Part shown: piece after piece, positions 31,217 through 38,199 of the stretch
How the letters are laid out: each line of letters starts with the position of its first letter
Numbering within the stretch: the first letter of the stretch is position 1
Assembly: GCA_018655275.1 (NCBI GenBank)
Contig: JABIJZ010000003.1
Coordinates: forward strand, 1-64,000
DNA from: Candidatus Peregrinibacteria bacterium
GTDB lineage: Bacteria; Patescibacteriota; Gracilibacteria; UBA1369; LOWO2-01-FULL-3
Direction of reading: 5' to 3'
Length of the DNA stretch: 64,000 nucleotides
Translations under genes and position numbers: made by a program
The notes under the pieces: model-generated
Told to the model about the DNA's origin: nothing
Seen by the model: only the letters and a program-made list of their open reading frames with translations
Databases searched by the model: none

Positions 31217-32435
31217 TTGGTTTGTGGGTTTTATTTAGTTTATTTATGTCTGCCCAAAATTTTGGATAACTTTTTCGGACGACTGATGGTTTTTTGATTG
31301 TTAGTTTTGGGAGGAGTGTTTTTTTGAGGACTCCGAATGCCATTGCGATTCTGTGGTCGTTGTAAGTGTCTATTGTTTTGCGTTTATTTGCTAGAGGTTT
31401 TGGAGATTTTTGGCCTGTGATTTTGATTTGGTCTTTTGTTGTTGTGACTTTTACTTCTAGTTTTGTTAGTTCGTTTTTGAGGGCTTGGATGCGATCTGAT
31501 TCTTTGATCTTTAGGGTGGAAATGTTTGTGATTGTTGTTGTTTCTGGGATCAGGGCTGCTAGTACTGCGAATGTCATGACGAGGTCAGGTGTTTGGCCCA
31601 TGTCTATGGTTCCGAGTGGTTTTGGGTTTGGGGTGCCTGTGATTTCTAGAATGTCTTTTGTGTGTTTTATGTGGCATCCCATTTTTTTGAGGTATTCTGT
31701 GAAGAAAATGTCACCTTGGATTGAATTTTTTGGTAGGTTTTTTATTGTGATTTTTACTGGTTTTTGGAGTTCGATCGATTTGAGAATTGCGTATTCGCCC
31801 AGGTATGAAGCTGATGATGCGTCTTTTTCTATTTGGAGTTGGGTTGGTTTGTATTTTTGGTTTGGAGCGATTTTTATCGTGCGGAAATTTTTTGAGGTTT
31901 CGACTTTTATTCCGCATTTTTTCATCAAGGCGATTGTCATTTCTATGTATGGACGTGACAAAAGATCTCCTGTGATTTGGATTGTGAGCCCTTTTTGCAT
32001 CAATGGGCTTGAGAGGAGTAGGGAAGTGATGTATTGGCTTGAAATGTTGCCTGGGATTTTGATTTTCCCTCCTGTGAGGGTTGATGGTTTGATGTTGATT
32101 GGTGGGCAACCTTTGTTTGTTTCCAGGTTTGCATCGAGTTGTGTGAGTACATCTGTGAGAGGTTTGATTGGACGTTCTTTCATTCGTTTTTCGCCTGTGA
32201 TTACGACTTCTTTGTTGAGGCAGCAGGCGAGAGTTGTGATGAATCTCACGGCTGTGCCTGCGTTGCCGAGATGGATTTTTCCTGGGGATTTTGTGCTGAG
32301 TTTCTTGAGACCTTCGCGTAGGTAATGAACGTCGTCGCATTCTCCAATGTTTGAAAGTTTGAGCTTTTTGCCTGTTTGGAGTTTGGCGATGAAGCTAATT
32401 ATTTGTGCGCGATTTGTTATACTTTTTGAGGGCAT
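31200..32435 (-). CDS. aroA: 5-enolpyruvylshikimate-3-phosphate synthase
   Basis: Joins shikimate-3-phosphate and PEP. The open frame reaches 32579, but only the part from the ATG at 32433-32435 is EPSPS-like, beginning MPSKSITNRAQII (411 aa). The motifs LGNAGTAVRFITTL, the KRMKERPI segment, SSQYITSLLLSSPLM, DASSASYLGEYAI, DMGQTPDLVMTFAVLA and IKESDRIQALKNEL are present. The usual N-terminal beta strand before the PSKS loop is missing from this frame. Similar residues occur in the overlapping end of aroB in another frame (see findings). It overlaps aroB by 19 bp and the MFS gene by 17 bp. Confidence 0.94.
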   Translation of the reverse strand: MPSKSITNRAQIISFIAKLQTGKKLKLSNIGECDDVHYLREGLKKLSTKSPGKIHLGNAGTAVRFITTLACCLNKEVVITGEKRMKERPIKPLTDVLTQLDANLETNKGCPPINIKPSTLTGGKIKIPGNISSQYITSLLLSSPLMQKGLTIQITGDLLSRPYIEMTIALMKKCGIKVETSKNFRTIKIAPNQKYKPTQLQIEKDASSASYLGEYAILKSIELQKPVKITIKNLPKNSIQGDIFFTEYLKKMGCHIKHTKDILEITGTPNPKPLGTIDMGQTPDLVMTFAVLAALIPETTTITNISTLKIKESDRIQALKNELTKLEVKVTTTKDQIKITGQKSPKPLANKRKTIDTYNDHRIAMAFGVLKKTLLPKLTIKKPSVVRKSYPKFWADINKLNKTHKPNGKHN

Positions 32436-33418
32436 ATTTTTACTTCTCCGATTTTTGTTGGGAGTATTAGGTTTACGTGGTTTGAGTGCTTTTTCTTGTC
32501 TTTTGAGAGGTCTTTCAAGGTGGGTTTGTGCATTGTGTAGACTGGCAATCCGGCTTTCTTGAGTAATTTTTTTATACAACTGGCGTCTTCTTGCGAAAGG
32601 AGGCCTTGGCGGACGGATTCTTGATTTGCGAGGATCATTCCAATCGATATTGCGAAGCCGTGCAAAAGGGTGTAGTTAGATTGTTTTTCGACTGCGTGGC
32701 CGAAGGTGTGGCCGTAATTTAGGATTTGTCTCAGGCCTTTTTCTTTCTTGTCTTTTTTGACTATTATTGTTTTTATTTTGCTGGCGTCTTTGATTAATTT
32801 AACTATTGTTTGTGGGTCGAGTTTTAGGATTTTTTCTATGTTTTTGTCGATGAAATTGAAGAGTGGTTTGCTTTGGATGATGCCGTGTTTGATGCATTCA
32901 GCGAGTCCATTTCTTAGGTGTTTTGTTGATAGTGTTTTGAGGAAGATTGGGTCTGTGAAAATGTGTGAAGGTTGATGGAATGTACCTATTAGATTTTTCC
33001 CATGTTTGAGATTTACTCCTGTTTTTCCGCCGATGGAGCTGTCTACCATCGCGAGGAGTGTTGTTGGGACTTGGACGTATGGGATTCCTCGCATGAAAGT
33101 AGAGGCGACGAATCCGGCGATGTCCCCGACAACGCCGCCTCCTAATGCTATGATGCATGAGCTTCTGTCGAAGCCTTTTTCTATCATTTGATTCTCGAGA
33201 TTTTCTACGGTTTGCAGGTTCTTTGATTTCTCTCCGTATGGGAATGAAAAAATTTCAGCATTTAAGCCTGCTTTTTTTAGATTCCATAGAAGTTTTCCTC
33301 CGTACAGCTTTTTGACTTTTGAGTCGGTGATGATTGCGTAGCTTTCACCAAGTTTTAAGCTTTTTAGCTTTTTGGGGATTTCTAGGGAGATTCCTTTTTT
33401 TATTGTTGGGTTTTTCAT
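32417..33418 (-). CDS. aroB: 3-dehydroquinate synthase
   Basis: Converts DAHP to 3-dehydroquinate using NAD and a divalent metal. The 333-aa protein has the NAD-binding GGGVVGDIAGFVASTFMRGIPYVQVPTTLLAMVDSSIGGKTGVN block, metal ligands in GLAECIKHGII (Glu), LNYGHTFGHAVEK (His) and LLHGFAISIGM (His), and ends NLILPTKIGEVKI. The start at 33418 has a good GGAGAG Shine-Dalgarno with 5-nt spacing, embedded in a 12-bp palindrome (33424-33435). It is the second gene of the attenuated aro operon, 63 bp after aroF. Confidence 0.96.
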   Translation of the reverse strand: MKNPTIKKGISLEIPKKLKSLKLGESYAIITDSKVKKLYGGKLLWNLKKAGLNAEIFSFPYGEKSKNLQTVENLENQMIEKGFDRSSCIIALGGGVVGDIAGFVASTFMRGIPYVQVPTTLLAMVDSSIGGKTGVNLKHGKNLIGTFHQPSHIFTDPIFLKTLSTKHLRNGLAECIKHGIIQSKPLFNFIDKNIEKILKLDPQTIVKLIKDASKIKTIIVKKDKKEKGLRQILNYGHTFGHAVEKQSNYTLLHGFAISIGMILANQESVRQGLLSQEDASCIKKLLKKAGLPVYTMHKPTLKDLSKDKKKHSNHVNLILPTKIGEVKICPQKV

Positions 33419-33423
33419 GGTTT

Positions 33424-33472
33424 CTCTCCGGAGAGTTTTTTTTCTAACCTGTAAAAATTTTCTCTCCGGAGA
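33424..33472 (-). repeat. Two copies of a CTCCGGAG palindrome in the aroF-aroB gap
   Basis: CTCTCCGGAGAG (33424-33435) and TCTCCGGAGA (33463-33472) lie 27 nt apart between aroF and aroB. The copy nearest aroF is followed on the minus strand by AAAATTTTT, so it could be a weak terminator. The other contains the aroB Shine-Dalgarno. As both are self-complementary they can also pair with each other, giving alternative RNA structures. Confidence 0.5.
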
Positions 33473-33481
33473 TGGTTGGTT

Positions 33482-34498
33482 CTATTTTATAGTTTTTCCC
33501 ATTACCTTTGCTAATGGTTTTAGCTCTTCCAATAATTTTGCGAACTGATCTGGGAGTAGTGCTTGTGAGCCATCTGACAATGCTTCTTGTGGGTTTGCAT
33601 GGACTTCGATCATTAGTCCGTCTGCTCCAGCTGCTATAGATGCTTTTGCCATTGGGCCTATCAATCTTGGTTTTCCTGTTCCGTGACTTGGATCGACGAT
33701 GATTGGTAGGTGGCTGAGCTCTTTTACTCTTGGGACAGTTGCTAGTGGCAATGTGTTTCGAACGTATTGTTCGAATGTTCGGATTCCGCGCTCACAAAGA
33801 ATAACGTTTGGGTTTCCTTCTGACAGGATGTATTCGGCAGCCATTAGGAATTCTTCGATTGTGGCTGACAAACCGCGTTTTAGGATAACCGCTTTTTTGG
33901 TTTTTCCAACTTCTTTGAGTAGCGTGAAGTTTTGCATATTGCGTGCCCCGATTTGGATTACGTCGGTGTAGCTTGCAATCAGGTCGATGTCTCTGGTATC
34001 GAGAATCTCTGTCACAACTGCCATTTTGTGTTTGTCGGCGACTTTACGCATGATCTTGAGGCCGTCTGCACCGAGTCCTTGGAAGGCGTATGGGCCTGTT
34101 CTTGGTTTGAAGGCTCCTCCGCGGAGTAATTTGATTCCGGCTTTTGCCAAAGGTGCGGCTGCTGCCTCCATTTGTTCTTCTGATTCTACTGAGCATGGAC
34201 CTGCGATTACTGCCAATTCTTTGCTTCCAATTTTCACACCGTTTACCTCAACTACTGTTGGTTTTGGTTGAGTTTCCCGGCTAACGAGTTTGAATGGTTG
34301 TACTACTCGCATGACTTTGGCTACGCCTGGCATTGATTCCAAGTGGCTGACGTTCAGGTTGCGTTCTTCACCTATTACGGCGATAACGGTTCGTTCGACT
34401 CCGAACAGAGGGACTGGTTCTAGACCTTGTTCTTTGAGCTGGGCCATCAGAGTTTCAGCTTTGCTTCTTTCTGTGCCTCGTTCCATTACGATTATCAT
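33482..34498 (-). CDS. aroF: DAHP synthase (AroAI-beta type) with N-terminal ferredoxin-like regulatory domain
   Basis: First enzyme of the shikimate pathway (PEP plus erythrose-4-phosphate). Residues 1-~75 form the ferredoxin-like domain found in Thermotoga-type DAHP synthases (MIIVMERGTERSKAETLMAQL, TVIAVIGEERN), which in those enzymes mediates Tyr/Phe inhibition. The barrel domain starts at ELAVIAGPCSVESEEQM and has LRGGAFKPRTGPYAFQGLG, IQIGARNMQNF, VILKRGLSATIEEF, LCERGIRTFE, VDPSHGTGK and a IEVHANPQEALSDG ending. The symbol follows common usage (aroF/aroG). It is first in the operon and is preceded by the leader-peptide attenuator at 34622-34776. Confidence 0.96.
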   Translation of the reverse strand: MIIVMERGTERSKAETLMAQLKEQGLEPVPLFGVERTVIAVIGEERNLNVSHLESMPGVAKVMRVVQPFKLVSRETQPKPTVVEVNGVKIGSKELAVIAGPCSVESEEQMEAAAAPLAKAGIKLLRGGAFKPRTGPYAFQGLGADGLKIMRKVADKHKMAVVTEILDTRDIDLIASYTDVIQIGARNMQNFTLLKEVGKTKKAVILKRGLSATIEEFLMAAEYILSEGNPNVILCERGIRTFEQYVRNTLPLATVPRVKELSHLPIIVDPSHGTGKPRLIGPMAKASIAAGADGLMIEVHANPQEALSDGSQALLPDQFAKLLEELKPLAKVMGKTIK

Positions 34499-34621
34499 AT
34501 TTTTAGTGGTTAGTGTTTTTAATGATTTAGTTTTGATAGGAATAAGTCCGGTTGTTTCTAAAGGCTACTATTCCTCCTGTTGTCGATCTTACTTTTACCA
34601 TTTTTTTTGTGGTTAAGAAAT
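34499..34621 (-). other. aroF 5' untranslated region after the attenuator
   Basis: This 123-nt stretch lies between the attenuator U-tract and the aroF ATG. It contains a purine-rich AGGAGG (minus strand, near 34573-34578) with no in-frame start codon close to it, so it does not decide the aroF start. It may be a remnant or a standby site. Nothing else was recognised. Confidence 0.3.
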
Positions 34622-34650
34622 AAAAAAAATCTCATGCTTTTTGGCATGAG
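34622..34650 (-). terminator. Attenuator terminator hairpin upstream of aroF
   Basis: On the minus strand CTCATGC, a 6-nt loop and GCATGAG (34650-34631) form a 7-bp stem, followed by A and eight T (34630-34622). This is an intrinsic terminator inside the leader, more than 100 nt before aroF. Its upstream arm (CTCATGCC, 34650-34643) is perfectly complementary to GGCATGAG at 34689-34682, which overlaps the last codons of the leader peptide. Confidence 0.8.
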
Positions 34651-34677
34651 GTGGTAAGTAGTTTTTTCTTAAAAGTA

Positions 34678-34776
34678 CTATCTCATGCCGAGTTTCTCCA
34701 AAAAGTAAAAGTAAAAATCAACCAGCCATTGTAGTGGTTTTTTTAGAACTGCGATTTTGACTTTTGCTTCGCGCAT
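34678..34776 (-). CDS. Leader peptide of the aro operon (aromatic-rich, 32 aa)
   Basis: A short ORF with ATG at 34774-34776 and TAG at 34678-34680. Codons 17 (Trp) and 21-25 (Phe-Tyr-Phe-Tyr-Phe) give six aromatic residues in 32. They lie just before the antiterminator arm at 34682-34689, which covers codons 30-32. The ORF starts about 20 nt after the predicted transcript start of a TTGACA/TACGAT promoter. No Shine-Dalgarno is evident, as for many genes here. This is the expected design of a leader peptide for attenuation by Phe/Tyr supply. It is too short to appear in normal ORF lists. Confidence 0.8.
   Translation of the reverse strand: MREAKVKIAVLKKPLQWLVDFYFYFLEKLGMR
34682..34689 (-). 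promoter_or_regulatory. Antiterminator arm of the aro attenuator
   Basis: Minus-strand GGCATGAG here can pair over 8 bp with CTCATGCC at 34650-34643, excluding the terminator hairpin. It lies about 12 nt downstream of the last Phe codon of the leader. A ribosome stalled at the Phe/Tyr codons leaves it free, while a ribosome reaching the stop codon covers it. Confidence 0.75.
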
Positions 34777-34784
34777 GATATTTT
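34757..34784 (+). promoter_or_regulatory. Candidate tyrA operon promoter
   Basis: TTGACT (34757-34762), a 16-nt spacer and TATTTT (34779-34784) on the plus strand, about 31 nt before the tyrA ATG. It overlaps the leader peptide region of the opposite strand, so the two divergent transcripts may interfere. Confidence 0.4.
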
Positions 34785-34802
34785 TAAGATAAATACAGGA
34801 AT

Positions 34803-34831
34803 ATCGTAAGTCACCATGATTGATTTGTCAA
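34803..34831 (-). promoter_or_regulatory. Promoter of the aro operon leader
   Basis: Perfect TTGACA (34826-34831) with a 17-nt spacer and TACGAT (34803-34808) on the minus strand. Transcription would start near 34796. The -35 lies within the first codons of tyrA (from 34816), so the aro promoter is embedded in the divergent gene. Confidence 0.7.
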
Positions 34832-35670
34832 ATAAAACTGTAGGTGTTATAGGGGGGAAAGGTAAGACTGGGAGTCAGTTTGCTAGGCTTTTTCGCAAAT
34901 TGGGTGCCGATGTTTTGGTTTCGGATCTTCGGACTAGATTGTCGAACGAAGAACTTATTAGTAGGTCAGACATTGTGGTTTTCAGTGTGCCGCTCCATTT
35001 GTCTGAGGAAATTATAAGGGCTCAAGTTGGGAATTTGAAATCTGGCCAAATAGTTTTGGATGTTAGTTCATTGAAAACTAAACAGGTCAAAATGATGAAT
35101 AAAGGGAAGGCTGAAGTGATAGGAATGCATCCTTTGTTTGGTCCGACAAAGAGAAGTTTTGATGGTTTGACTCTGATTTTGTGTCCTGGAAATTGCAGGA
35201 AGCTTACGTCGAAAGGTGTTGGTGAAATTTTCAAAATGGTTGGGATGAAGGTGGTTGAGATGAGTGCTGAGGAACATGATAAGCTGATGACTGTGGTGCA
35301 AGTTGTGCCGCATTTGAAGACGATCTTGGCAGGGGAATTGCTGAGGCATTTGGGAATTCATCCAGACAAGTCTCGTGAGATTTCTACACCGATTTACAGG
35401 TTGGAATTGGATATTATTGGAAGAATTTTTTCGCAGGAAGGTATGCTTTATTCCAGTATAGTTGCAGGCAATCCGAATACGAAGGATCTTTTGAAATTTT
35501 TGAAGAAAACAGTTGATTCTTATTTGAAAGAAGTGGAGACTGGCAATGTTAAAGCGTTGGACAAAAGGTTTTCAAATGTACAAAAGTTTCTGGGAAAGTT
35601 TTCGCAAAATGCTTTTGATGAGAGTGAACAAATCATTAATGAAATGCAAAAATGGATGTCAAAAAAGTAG
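34816..35670 (+). CDS. tyrA: Prephenate dehydrogenase
   Basis: Oxidatively decarboxylates prephenate to 4-hydroxyphenylpyruvate, the Tyr branch. The 284-aa protein has an N-terminal Rossmann domain (VGVIGGKGKTGSQFARLFRKLG), the conserved SVPLH and DVSSLK segments, GMHPLFGPTKRSFDG, and the all-helical C-domain with HDKLMTVVQVVPHLK. There is no fused chorismate mutase or ACT domain. It starts a plus-strand operon tyrA-pheA-aminotransferase-tatD (19-bp overlap with pheA), divergent from aroF. Confidence 0.94.
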   Translation: MIDLSNKTVGVIGGKGKTGSQFARLFRKLGADVLVSDLRTRLSNEELISRSDIVVFSVPLHLSEEIIRAQVGNLKSGQIVLDVSSLKTKQVKMMNKGKAEVIGMHPLFGPTKRSFDGLTLILCPGNCRKLTSKGVGEIFKMVGMKVVEMSAEEHDKLMTVVQVVPHLKTILAGELLRHLGIHPDKSREISTPIYRLELDIIGRIFSQEGMLYSSIVAGNPNTKDLLKFLKKTVDSYLKEVETGNVKALDKRFSNVQKFLGKFSQNAFDESEQIINEMQKWMSKK

Positions 35671-36467
35671 TCACATTGGGGCCGGACGGGACATATGCTT
35701 CGCAGGGTGCGAGGATGTATTTTCCAGGAGTAAAGGTTGAATATAAGCCTACAATTTATGATGTTTTGAATGTTGGTGGAGCTGTGAAATCTACAGTCTA
35801 TATTGTGCCATTGGAAAATAGTATAGAGGGGACTGTGCGGCAGAGCTGGGATGGGATTGCTGATGCTGGGTTGAAGTTATGTGGGATTTTCAGGTTGCCT
35901 GTGCATCATGTTTTGGCTGGGAGAGCTAAGGATTTGAAGAAGGTCAAAAAAGTTGTGTCTCATCCTCAGGCGATTGCTCAATGTCGCTCATTTATTTCAA
36001 AAAATTTAAAGGGTGCTGAGATTGAATATGTTGGTAGTACTGCGGAGGCTGTTTCGAGAGCTCGTCGTTCGAAAAAAGTTGTGGCGATCTCGTCGATTTT
36101 CGCATGTGAGCAATATAGTGTGCCTGTGTTGAGGGAAAAAATTGAGGATGAAAAAGGGAATTCTACGATTTTTGGAGTGATTTCGTCACAGGATGTTTAT
36201 CCGGATCATGAAAAAGATGAGATGCATATAGTAGTGACTCCGAAGAAAAATATGGCTGGAGTTTTGTTTAATATTTTGAAGCCGTTTAATGACAATGGAG
36301 TGGATTTGACTCGTCTTGAATCGCGTCCTACTCGGAAGAAAATGGGGGATTATCGATTTCTTTTGAGTTTGCGATTGGATGATAGAAAGAGTGTTGAGAA
36401 GGTCTTGAAGCTTTTGCGGAAGAATTATCGGGTGGATGTTTTGGGAGAGAGTGTGAATAGTTTTTAA
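35652..36467 (+). CDS. pheA: Prephenate dehydratase with ACT domain
   Basis: Converts prephenate to phenylpyruvate. The 271-aa protein has the periplasmic-binding-like PDT domain (LGPDGTYASQGARMYF, VPLENSIEGTVRQSWD, SHPQAIAQCRSFI, VAISSIFACEQY) and a C-terminal ACT domain (GVLFNILKPFNDNGVDLTRLESRPTRK) with the ESRP motif linked to Phe feedback. The catalytic TRF motif reads T-I-F (NSTIFGVI): Thr and Phe kept, Arg replaced by Ile. No chorismate mutase domain is fused. It starts inside the tyrA 3' end. Confidence 0.95.
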   Translation: MDVKKVVTLGPDGTYASQGARMYFPGVKVEYKPTIYDVLNVGGAVKSTVYIVPLENSIEGTVRQSWDGIADAGLKLCGIFRLPVHHVLAGRAKDLKKVKKVVSHPQAIAQCRSFISKNLKGAEIEYVGSTAEAVSRARRSKKVVAISSIFACEQYSVPVLREKIEDEKGNSTIFGVISSQDVYPDHEKDEMHIVVTPKKNMAGVLFNILKPFNDNGVDLTRLESRPTRKKMGDYRFLLSLRLDDRKSVEKVLKLLRKNYRVDVLGESVNSF

Positions 36468-36478
36468 TTGGGAATTTT

Positions 36479-37420
36479 ATGTCAATGAATAAAGGAAAGT
36501 ATATTTGGATGGATGGGAAGTTTGTACTTTGGGAAAAGGCGCAAATTCATGTTTTGACGCATGGACTTCATTACGGGGGGTCGGTGTATGAAGGTATGCG
36601 GACGTATCCGGTAGAGGTTGCTGGGAAGGCTGGTCGGCGAAAACGTGCTGTTGCTGGGATTTATCGTTTGGATGATCATATGGAGAGATTTGTGCGATCT
36701 CAGAAGGAAATTGCGATGAAACCTCCTTATTCTAAAACACAATTGAAGAGGGTTTGTGTTGAGCTTTTGAAAAAAAACAAGGTTGTTGATGGGTATATTC
36801 GGCCGATTGCTTTTTATGGGTATGATCGGTTGGGGATTTTTTGGGGAGATGTCCCGGTGAAGGTTGCGATTGCTGCTTTTCCTTGGGGTGCGTATCTGCC
36901 GAATGAAATGAAATTGAAAATTAGTCCGTTCCAACGTTTGTCGAATAAGGCTGTGAAAATTGAGGCGAAAGTTGGGTCGTATTATGTGAATTCGAACTAT
37001 GCAACGGAGCACGCGAAAAATGTTTCGCCAAAGGCGGATGAAGCATTGCTTCTCGATGAGAATGGCTATATTGCGGAGGCTTCGTGTGCGAATATTTTCT
37101 TTGTGAAAGGTACGACTCTTTATACTCCTGCGCGAGGTGCGATTTTGCCTGGTTTGACTCGTGATAGTGTTATTGAATTGGCTGAATTCTTTGGTTTAAA
37201 AGTTGTTGAAAAGAAAATAAAACCTAGCGAGATTGGAAAATTTGATGAATGTTTTACGACTGGGACTGCGACTGAAGTGACTTCTGTGGTGAAGATTGAT
37301 GGAAAGAAGATTGGGGATGGGAAAATGGGGGATGTTACGACAGTGCTTCGAGATGGATTTGATGATCTGATTCATGGGCGACTTACGAAATTTAAAAAAT
37401 GGATAACTTTTGTTGATTGA
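36479..37420 (+). CDS. ilvE: Class IV PLP aminotransferase (branched-chain type)
   Basis: The 313-aa fold-type IV aminotransferase has HVLTHGLHYGGSVYEGMRTY, the PLP-binding Lys region VKIEAKVGSYYVNSNYAT, ADEALLLDENGYIAEASCANIFFV, LPGLTRDSVIELAEFFG and TGTATEVTSV. The motifs are those of IlvE. In this operon, directly after tyrA and pheA, it may transaminate phenylpyruvate and 4-hydroxyphenylpyruvate to Phe and Tyr, which is an inference from position. The start may be Met1 or Met3. It is joined to tatD by a TGATG junction. Confidence 0.92.
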   Translation: MSMNKGKYIWMDGKFVLWEKAQIHVLTHGLHYGGSVYEGMRTYPVEVAGKAGRRKRAVAGIYRLDDHMERFVRSQKEIAMKPPYSKTQLKRVCVELLKKNKVVDGYIRPIAFYGYDRLGIFWGDVPVKVAIAAFPWGAYLPNEMKLKISPFQRLSNKAVKIEAKVGSYYVNSNYATEHAKNVSPKADEALLLDENGYIAEASCANIFFVKGTTLYTPARGAILPGLTRDSVIELAEFFGLKVVEKKIKPSEIGKFDECFTTGTATEVTSVVKIDGKKIGDGKMGDVTTVLRDGFDDLIHGRLTKFKKWITFVD

Positions 37421-38199
37421 TGTTTACTGATACACATGTACATTTGATGTTTGAGCAATTTGAAGGTGAAGTGCCTGAGGTTTTGCGGCGAGCTAGTGAA
37501 GCTGGGGTGGGTCGAGTGATAAATGTAGGATGTTCTAAAAAGGCGTCTAAGCAGGCTTTTGCTCAGATCGAGGAGCATACTCACAAATATGGTGTAGAGA
37601 TGTTCTCGACGGTTGGATTGCATCCTTATGATGCGTCTGAGTTGGATGAGCATTTGTTGAAGGAATGGGAGAGAATGATTGCGGTTGCGGATGGGCGGAT
37701 TGTGGCGGTGGGGGAGATTGGATTGGATTATTTCAAAGCGCCTGTGCCTCATGATATTCAGAAAAAAGCTTTTCGTGGGCAGCTTGAATTTGCAGCGAAG
37801 ATGGGATTGCCGGTGATCGTGCATGATCGTGAAGCGGATGAGGATTGTTTGGAGATTTTGGATGGATTCCCTGATTTGAAGGTTGTTTTTCATTGCTATG
37901 CGTCGTCTTTGGAATTTGCGCAGAAATTGTGGTCTAGGGGGTATTACACATCTTTTACTGGGATAATTACTTATCCGAAGTCAGATGAATTACGTGAGGT
38001 TGTGAAGGAGTGTCCTGCGGATCGGTTTATGGTCGAGACGGATTGTCCTTATCTTGCTCCTCAGAAATATCGAGGAGAACGGAATGAACCTGCGTATGTT
38101 GTGGAGGTTGCGCGTGCTGTAGCGGAGCTCCGAGGATTGAGTTTGGAAAATGCTGAGGTGGTGTTGGAGGCTAATACGAAGAAGTTTTTTGGGATTTAG
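37420..38199 (+). CDS. tatD: TatD family metal-dependent hydrolase
   Basis: Amidohydrolase-fold DNase/RNase-like enzyme, 259 aa from the ATG that overlaps the ilvE stop (TGATG at 37418-37422). The metal ligands are in MFTDTHVHL (HxH), AVGEIGLDYF (Glu), VIVHDREADED (His), FHCYASS (His) and METDCPYLAPQ (Asp). A role in nucleic acid repair is known for some homologues. Its place at the end of the tyrA operon is probably incidental. It overlaps the 3' end of the receiver gene by 4 bp. Confidence 0.93.
   Translation: MFTDTHVHLMFEQFEGEVPEVLRRASEAGVGRVINVGCSKKASKQAFAQIEEHTHKYGVEMFSTVGLHPYDASELDEHLLKEWERMIAVADGRIVAVGEIGLDYFKAPVPHDIQKKAFRGQLEFAAKMGLPVIVHDREADEDCLEILDGFPDLKVVFHCYASSLEFAQKLWSRGYYTSFTGIITYPKSDELREVVKECPADRFMVETDCPYLAPQKYRGERNEPAYVVEVARAVAELRGLSLENAEVVLEANTKKFFGI

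Noticed and set aside
32436-32579. 48-codon upstream extension of aroA
   Set aside because: Residues are Lys/Arg/Asn-rich and unlike EPSPS; they overlap the aroB coding frame, so the ATG at 32435 was preferred.
34570-34580. AGGAGG as aroF Shine-Dalgarno
   Set aside because: It lies about 75 nt before the aroF start with no start codon in range.
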